Shown here in pieces: positions 59,152 to 64,000 of a stretch of 64,000 nt of DNA. How positions within the stretch are numbered: the stretch's first letter is position 1; each line of letters opens with the position of its first letter. The position numbers and the translations under genes were made by a program. The notes beneath the pieces are model-generated. The model was not told where the DNA came from. It was given only the letters and a program-made list of their open reading frames with translations, and searched no databases. The DNA comes from JALZBL01 sp040004775 (GTDB taxonomy: Bacteria; Actinomycetota; Actinomycetes; Mycobacteriales; Jatrophihabitantaceae): positions 34,752 through 98,751 of the forward strand of contig JBDUAD010000001.1 in NCBI GenBank assembly GCA_040004775.1. Reading direction: 5' to 3'.

Positions 59152-60492
59152 TCAGCCGTCCGTCGGGGCGACCGCGGCGGCCGCGGCGCGGGCGGCGCCC
59201 GGAAGCGCGGCGGCGATGCGTTCGAGGGCGGCGTCATCGTGGGCTGCGGACAGGAACCAGGCCTCGAACGGGCTGGGCGGCAGGTACACACCGGCGGCGA
59301 GCATCGAGTGAAAGAAAGCGGGAAAGCGCCACGTCTCGGCCGCCTTGGCCGCGGCGAAGTCGCCGACCGGCGCGGCGCTGAAGAAGACGGAGAACATGTT
59401 GCCGGCGTACTGCACCTGATGGTCTACTCCAGCCGCGGTCAGGGCGTCACCGGCCCACTGACCGACCTGCGTGGCCACGGCGTCTAGTCGGGCGTAGACG
59501 TCGGGCGTGCACAGGCGCAGCGTGGTGAGGCCGGCCGCGACGGCGACGGGGTTCCCCGACAGGGTGCCGGCCTGGTACACCGGCCCAAGTGGCGCCAGCG
59601 CGGCCATCACGGCGGCCCGACCGCCGAACGCCGCCGCCGGCATGCCGCCGCCCATCACCTTGCCGAAGGTGAACAGGTCGGCGGCCACCGGATCGATGCC
59701 GAACCAGCCCGACGCAGTGACCCGGAAGCCGGTCATCACCTCGTCGGAGATCAGCAGCGCGCCGGCGGCGGCGGTGATCTCCCGAAGTCCGGCGTTGAAG
59801 CCGACGGCCGGTGGAACCGCGCCCATGTTGCCGGCCGCGGCCTCGGTGATCACGCAGGCAATGTCGGGGCCGAACCGGTCGAACGTGTCGCGCACCGCGG
59901 CCAGGTCGTTGTAGGGCAGGACGATCGTCTCGGCGGTCTGGGTGCCGGTGACGCCGGGAGTGTCCGGCAGACCCAACGTGGCCACTCCGGAGCCGGCCGC
60001 GGCCAGCAGTGCGTCGACGTGCCCGTGGTAGCACCCGGCGAACTTGACCACGCGATGCCGGCCGGTCACGCCGCGGGCCAGGCGGATGGCGCTCATCGTC
60101 GCCTCGGTGCCGGAGTTGACCAGCCGGACCTGCTCGACCGGCGCCACGCGTGCGACGATCTCGGCGGCCAGATCGACCTCGGGCTCGGTCGGCGTACCGA
60201 ACGACGTGCCCCGTGCCGCGGCCGCGGTGATCGCCTCGACGACCGCGGGATGGGCGTGCCCGAGGATCAGCGGCCCCCAGGAGCTTATGCAGTCGACGTA
60301 CTCGCGCCCGTCCGCATCGGTCAGGTAGGGCCCGCGGCCGCTCACCATGAATCGTGGGGTCCCGCCGACCGAGCCGAACGCGCGCACGGGTGAATTGACC
60401 CCGCCGGGCGTGACCTGCCGAGCCCGCGCGAACAGTTCGGCCGATCGCGGAGCCTCCCGCGGATAGGCCTCAGGCGCTGCCGACGACGTCAC
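59152..60492 (-). CDS. hemL: Glutamate-1-semialdehyde 2,1-aminomutase
   Basis: 446 residues. PLP enzyme making 5-aminolevulinate in the C5 haem pathway. Marks: TPGGVNSPVRAF, SSWGPLILGHAHPAV, NSGTEATMSAIRLARG, KFAGCYHGH, SDEVMTGFR and the PLP Lys in FTFGKVMGGGMPAAAFGG. GTG start with GGAGGATGG about nine bases upstream. Lies 142 bases downstream of hemB. Confidence 0.96.
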   Translation of the reverse strand: MTSSAAPEAYPREAPRSAELFARARQVTPGGVNSPVRAFGSVGGTPRFMVSGRGPYLTDADGREYVDCISSWGPLILGHAHPAVVEAITAAAARGTSFGTPTEPEVDLAAEIVARVAPVEQVRLVNSGTEATMSAIRLARGVTGRHRVVKFAGCYHGHVDALLAAAGSGVATLGLPDTPGVTGTQTAETIVLPYNDLAAVRDTFDRFGPDIACVITEAAAGNMGAVPPAVGFNAGLREITAAAGALLISDEVMTGFRVTASGWFGIDPVAADLFTFGKVMGGGMPAAAFGGRAAVMAALAPLGPVYQAGTLSGNPVAVAAGLTTLRLCTPDVYARLDAVATQVGQWAGDALTAAGVDHQVQYAGNMFSVFFSAAPVGDFAAAKAAETWRFPAFFHSMLAAGVYLPPSPFEAWFLSAAHDDAALERIAAALPGAARAAAAAVAPTDG

Positions 60493-60634
60493 GCCGCCAT
60501 CCTCCCATTGCGCTCATGGACCCCCGCCGACGGTGAGCCGTCTACGTGGCGTGGGGCCAGGCGCACGCCCTGACTACCGCTGCTGTCTCCGGCTCGCCAA
60601 CCGGTGGTAGCCGGGGACCGCGGGGGACGGAGCG

Positions 60635-61633
60635 TCAGGCGAGCCAGCCGGCGGCCTCGGCCGCCCAATAGGTGAGGATCATCGACGCGCCGGCCCGGCG
60701 GATCGCGGTCAGGGTCTCCAGCGCCGCCCGCTCCCGCTCGATCCACCCGGCCCGGGCCGCGGCTTCGACCATCGCGTACTCACCGCTGACCTGATAGGCG
60801 GCCACCGGCACGGGCGCGGCGTCGGCCACGGCCCGCAGGACGTCGAGGTAGGGCAGCGCCGGCTTCACCATCACCGCGTCGGCGCCCTCGGCCACATCCA
60901 GGGCCACCTCGGCCAGCGCCTCGCGGGCGTCGCGGCGGTGGTCCTGCTGGTAGCTCATCCGGTCTCCGCGCAACGAGGAGTCGACCGCCTCGCGGAACGG
61001 CCCGTAGAAGGCGGAGGCGAACTTGGCCGCGTAAGCCAGGATCGCGGTGTCGGCGTGACCCTCGGCCTCCAGCGCGCGACGCACCGCGCCCACCTGGCCG
61101 TCCATCATCCCGCTGGTGCCCACGACGTGGGCGCCGGCTTCGGCCTGGGCCAGGCCCATCGCGGCGTAGCGCTCGAGCGTGGCGTCGTTGTCGACCCGCC
61201 CGGCCGCGTCCAGCACGCCACAGTGACCATGATCAGTGAATTCGTCGAGGCAGAGATCAGCCATGACCACCGTGTCGTCACCCAGATCGGCCCGCAGATC
61301 GCGCACGGCGACGTTGAGGATGCCCTGAGGATCGTCGGCGCCGCTGCCGCGCGCGTCCTTGGCCGCGGGAATGCCGAAGAGCATCAATCCACCGACGCCG
61401 GCGGTCACCGCGTCGTGCGCCGCCTTGCGCAGCGACTCGCGGCTGTGCTGGACCACGCCGGGCATCGACGCCACCGGGTTCGGCTCGCCGATGCCCTCCC
61501 GCACGAACATCGGCAGGATCAGGTCACTGGGGCGCACCGCCACGTCGGCCGCCAGCCGGCGCAGCGCCGCGGTGGTCCGAAGCCGCCGCGGCCGAGCGGT
61601 CGGATACGGCGGCAACACCGGCAGTTCAGGCAC
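60635..61633 (-). CDS. hemB: Delta-aminolevulinic acid dehydratase (porphobilinogen synthase)
   Basis: 332 residues from a GTG. Joins two aminolevulinates. PMFVREGIGEPNPVASMPGV, MADLCLDEFTDHGHCG with metal/active-site Asp and Cys, ILAYAAKFASAFYGPFREA with catalytic Lys, and VKPALPYLDVLR with the second Lys. A TAATCT box ends 7 bases before the GTG (leaderless type). The frame is open further up but the gene begins here. Confidence 0.96.
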   Translation of the reverse strand: MPELPVLPPYPTARPRRLRTTAALRRLAADVAVRPSDLILPMFVREGIGEPNPVASMPGVVQHSRESLRKAAHDAVTAGVGGLMLFGIPAAKDARGSGADDPQGILNVAVRDLRADLGDDTVVMADLCLDEFTDHGHCGVLDAAGRVDNDATLERYAAMGLAQAEAGAHVVGTSGMMDGQVGAVRRALEAEGHADTAILAYAAKFASAFYGPFREAVDSSLRGDRMSYQQDHRRDAREALAEVALDVAEGADAVMVKPALPYLDVLRAVADAAPVPVAAYQVSGEYAMVEAAARAGWIERERAALETLTAIRRAGASMILTYWAAEAAGWLA

Positions 61634-61869
61634 GCGGGCGAGATTACGCGCCGTCCCGAGCCCGCCCGGTGACCGTGTTCCGACGCGACCGATCCAACGT
61701 CCTGCCGTGCAGCCCCGCCGCGCCCGTCCTACGATTCCAACCAGGCCGGTGCCCCCAGACCCGGAGGATCTAATTCGTCGGTGTGTTGACGGTGGGACAG
61801 ATGAGGCGGTTGTTACATTCGCGGTCCGTCCTGCGTTCCGTTCGCTTCGTGGTCCGAGCCGGAGGTGGC
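61634..61869. promoter_or_regulatory. hemB-M23 peptidase divergent region
   Basis: 236 bases. It holds the hemB -10 box (61641-61646) and, toward the peptidase, a TTGACG at 61786 and a TTACAT at 61813, too far apart for a canonical promoter. A c-di-AMP riboswitch, common before such peptidases, was looked for but not found. Confidence 0.35.
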
Positions 61870-63162
61870 ATGCGAACGTTCGCCGCACCCTCGCGCCGTG
61901 CCCGCCGAACTGTGGTTGTGGGCCTACTGGGCCTGCTGGTCCTGCTCGTCGGACTGTTCGTCCCCGCCGTGGCCGGCGCCGCGCCCCGAAATCCGACCAA
62001 CGCCGAGATCGCCGCGGCCCAGCGCCGGCACGCCGCCGATGTGGCCGCACTGGGGCGGCTGTCCGGACAGCTGGCCGCCGTCGACGCCGACATCGAACGC
62101 ACCCGCACCTCGCTCGACGCGGCGATCGCGGCCTACAACGAGACCAGCCGGCGGCTACAGCAGGCCACCGCCGAGGTCGAACGCACCGGACGCGCGCTGG
62201 CCGCCGCCCAGACCGCCGTCGACGACGCCCGCGAGCAGGCCCGCGTCGAGATCCGCCGTTCCTACATGCGCGGCCCGGTTCTCTCCCTTGGTGGGGTCGC
62301 GGTGTCGGACGACCCGACCGCCCAGACCGACGCCTTGGCGATGCGTCGCTATTTGGCCGTGCAGTCCGAGGGCGCGGTCGCCCGTCTCCAGCTAGCCACG
62401 GTGACCGCCTCGAACGCGCGCGCCGCGACCCGGCTGGCCGAGGAGAGGGCCACCGCCCTGCAGGTTCAAGCCGGCCGCGAGCGCGACCAGGTGCTGCGCG
62501 CGCTGGCCGACTACCAGGCCCGGCAGGCCGCTCTGGCCGCCGAACGCAGGTCGCTGGAGCGCCAGGCCGCCTTGGCCTACGGGCGGGTCCGCCAGCTGCG
62601 CAGCCAACGGGCCGCGTTCGTCGCCTGGGCGGCCGAGGTCGCTCGCAAGCGGGCGGCCGAGCGGGCGAGGCAGGCCGCTCTGGCCCGGCAACGGGAGCGG
62701 CAGCGCCAGCGTGAGTTGGCCCGGCAGAACGCCACCGCAGTGGCGCCTCCGGCGTCGGTCGGGTCGTGGGGCAACCCCATGTCCCCCGGCACGTATTCGA
62801 TCTCCACCTGCTTCTGCATGCGCTGGGGCGTCTTCCACTGGGGCGTGGACTTCGCGGCGGACTACGGAACGCCGATCCACGCCATTGCGTCCGGGCGGGT
62901 GGTGGCCGCCGGCCCGGCGCAGGGCTTCGGCAACTGGGTAGTGATCGACCACGGGTCGAACACGTACTCGGTCTACGGCCACATGCGAGTTCTGAAGGTC
63001 TATGCCGGTGAACGGGTGCGACGCGGTCAGCTCATCGCCCTGGTCGGCAGCGAGGGCCAGTCCACGGGACCGCACATGCATCTGGAGATCCGCATCGGCG
63101 GGATCGAGGGCACCAAGATCGACCCGCAGGTGTTCCTGGCCCAGCGCGGCATCCAGGTCTGA
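61870..63162 (+). CDS. Secreted M23-family peptidoglycan endopeptidase with coiled coil
   Basis: 430 residues from the ATG at 61870 with CGGAGGT upstream. Signal peptide (~residues 18-38, ending AVAGAAP), a long coiled-coil region (~45-290, rich in Ala, Arg and Glu), then the M23 zinc domain: WGVFHWGVDFAADYG (HxxxD), and GPHMHLEIR (HxH) with SVYGHM. RipC-like architecture. Predicted to act at the septum after activation by an FtsX-type complex. Divergent from hemB. Confidence 0.92.
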   Translation: MRTFAAPSRRARRTVVVGLLGLLVLLVGLFVPAVAGAAPRNPTNAEIAAAQRRHAADVAALGRLSGQLAAVDADIERTRTSLDAAIAAYNETSRRLQQATAEVERTGRALAAAQTAVDDAREQARVEIRRSYMRGPVLSLGGVAVSDDPTAQTDALAMRRYLAVQSEGAVARLQLATVTASNARAATRLAEERATALQVQAGRERDQVLRALADYQARQAALAAERRSLERQAALAYGRVRQLRSQRAAFVAWAAEVARKRAAERARQAALARQRERQRQRELARQNATAVAPPASVGSWGNPMSPGTYSISTCFCMRWGVFHWGVDFAADYGTPIHAIASGRVVAAGPAQGFGNWVVIDHGSNTYSVYGHMRVLKVYAGERVRRGQLIALVGSEGQSTGPHMHLEIRIGGIEGTKIDPQVFLAQRGIQV

Positions 63163-63171
63163 CGCCCGGGG

Positions 63172-63549
63172 TTAGTCGGGCTTGGGCAGACCCAGGCGCG
63201 GGGCGTCCTCGGCGGACACCGCCACCTCGACCTGCGCCCCGGAGGCCGTCTCGGTCGCCGTCCACACCACGTAGTCCGGCTTCATGCGCCGGGTCTCGCC
63301 CTCCACCGGCGCGACGAAGCGCAGGTACAGCCGGGTATCCCCGTGCAGCACGAACACGACTCGGTCGCCGAGATGCGGGTCCACTGCACTGCGCCGGTAC
63401 CGCCAGCGGGTTCCCTCTCCCGCGACGTCCCCGGTCACCACCCGCACGCCGCAGTCGAGCAGCTCCGCCGCGGCGGGCTCGGCGCGCAGGCGGTCGAGCA
63501 GGCTGCCGGCGAGCGAGCGAGGCCGGTCGGCCGGCACGGCGAAGACCAT
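63172..63549 (-). CDS. Hypothetical protein, 125 residues
   Basis: ATG at 63549 lies 6 bases after a TACTTT box (leaderless type). A beta-rich protein: LYLRFVAPVEGETRRMKPDY, VVFVLHGDTR and TATETASGAQVEVAV are recognisable stretches but not a known family. No signal peptide or membrane segment. It lies between the peptidase and hemD; role unknown. Confidence 0.65.
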   Translation of the reverse strand: MVFAVPADRPRSLAGSLLDRLRAEPAAAELLDCGVRVVTGDVAGEGTRWRYRRSAVDPHLGDRVVFVLHGDTRLYLRFVAPVEGETRRMKPDYVVWTATETASGAQVEVAVSAEDAPRLGLPKPD

Positions 63550-63698
63550 GCTCAGAAAGTAGCGCCGCTACCCCGCCGACGCCATCACCGCACGCAGCAG
63601 GACGACGTCGGCCGCCGAGCCCGGCCGCGAAACCTCGGTAGCGCGGGCGACGGGGGCCACCGAACGCGACGTGGAACTCAGCGGGCGGCGCGACGCAA

Positions 63699-64000
63699 TC
63701 AGCGCGCCGCGCGACGGGTGGCGCTGCGGGCCGCCTTCTTGGCCGCGGCTTCGGCCGCCTTCTCGCGATCTTCCTCCGCCCGGCGCACCGCGAACTCAGC
63801 CAGCGCGTCCACCAGCCCGGCCACCGTGGACGTCTCGGCCTGCACGTCCACCCGCAGCCCGAACTCGGCCGCGGTGGCCGCAGTGGCCGGTCCGATCGCC
63901 GCGACGATCGTCTTGGCGTGCGGCTTGCCCGCGATCCCGACCAGATTGCGCACGGTCGAGGACGAGGTGAAGCAGACGGCCTGGAAGCCACCGGACTTGA
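63699..64000 (-). CDS. hemD: Uroporphyrinogen-III synthase (3' part), probably HemD or CobA-HemD fusion
   Basis: The frame is open to the window edge. Reading gives GGFQAVCFTSSSTVRNLVGI, then AGKPHAKTIVAAIGPATA and GLRVDVQAETSTVAGLVDAL, the C-terminal half of HemD with the FTSSSTV phosphate-type loop. A basic Ala/Arg/Lys tail ends it at 63699. In Actinobacteria this is often fused to uroporphyrinogen methyltransferase; the N-terminal part lies outside the window. Confidence 0.93.
   Translation of the reverse strand, partial: KSGGFQAVCFTSSSTVRNLVGIAGKPHAKTIVAAIGPATAATAAEFGLRVDVQAETSTVAGLVDALAEFAVRRAEEDREKAAEAAAKKAARSATRRAAR

Noticed and set aside
61640..61869. c-di-AMP (ydaO-type) riboswitch before the M23 peptidase
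   Set aside because: Conserved core elements were not found by eye in this leader.

Overview
The window reads as chromosomal DNA of a high-GC actinobacterium. Evidence: very GC-rich codons, frequent GTG/TTG starts, many start codons sitting 6-8 bases after a TANNNT -10 box (leaderless type), and two gene neighbourhoods known across Actinobacteria. One is ftsH-folE-folP-folB-folK-DUF3180-DUF6779-DUF2520-panC...coaX, as around Mycobacterium tuberculosis Rv3600c-Rv3610c. The other is the haem / cytochrome c maturation block hemB-hemL-phosphatase-resA-ccdA-resB-ccsB. I cannot name the genus; a Frankia/Geodermatophilus/Sporichthya-type lineage would fit.

Layout. 1-2.05 kb: end of an epoxide-hydrolase-like gene and a DUF389 membrane protein. 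2.1-19.3 kb: a long minus-strand housekeeping block in transcription order dacB, zinc protease, tilS, hpt, ftsH, folE, folP, folB, folK, DUF3180, DUF6779, DUF2520, panC, nadB, nadC, coaX (peptidoglycan editing, tRNA-Ile lysidine formation, purine salvage, membrane proteolysis, folate, then pantothenate/NAD/CoA). Many junctions are ATGA or GTGA overlaps. A single plus-strand gene (7441-7782) is inserted in it. 19.4-25.2 kb: ppa, then two TetR-controlled units with visible palindromic operators and a pyridoxal-reductase-like gene. 25.3-27.9 kb: a three-gene translationally coupled cassette consisting of a repetitive Gly/Asp/Ala peptide, a JmjC/cupin oxygenase and a sucrase/ferredoxin-like protein. 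It looks like a peptide-modification system and is the strongest novelty candidate. 28.0-30.2 kb: two small membrane proteins, one apparently needing a +1 frameshift at CTTTGAC, divergent from a PadR-HAAS pair. 30.4-41 kb: accessory region with a CDF/ArsR metal unit, an IS21 remnant, AraC, a flavin oxidase, YceI, several truncated genes, and an ECF41 sigma factor divergent from an FAD oxidoreductase with matching promoters. 41-54 kb: menG, a glycosyltransferase-glf pair, Rieske protein, NDH-2, IMPase, a badly decayed reverse transcriptase, an MFS pump, PaiB-like, Lrp and small membrane proteins. 54-64 kb: ccsB-resB-ccdA-resA-phosphatase-hemL-hemB, an M23 peptidase, a small unknown protein and the 3' end of hemD.

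How they fit together: the first block serves cofactor supply and envelope maintenance. The last block makes haem and attaches it to cytochromes, and together with menG and NDH-2 supplies the respiratory chain. The middle is a mosaic of regulated transport/redox units and gene debris, typical of a turnover zone between conserved blocks. No tRNA, rRNA or CRISPR array was seen.
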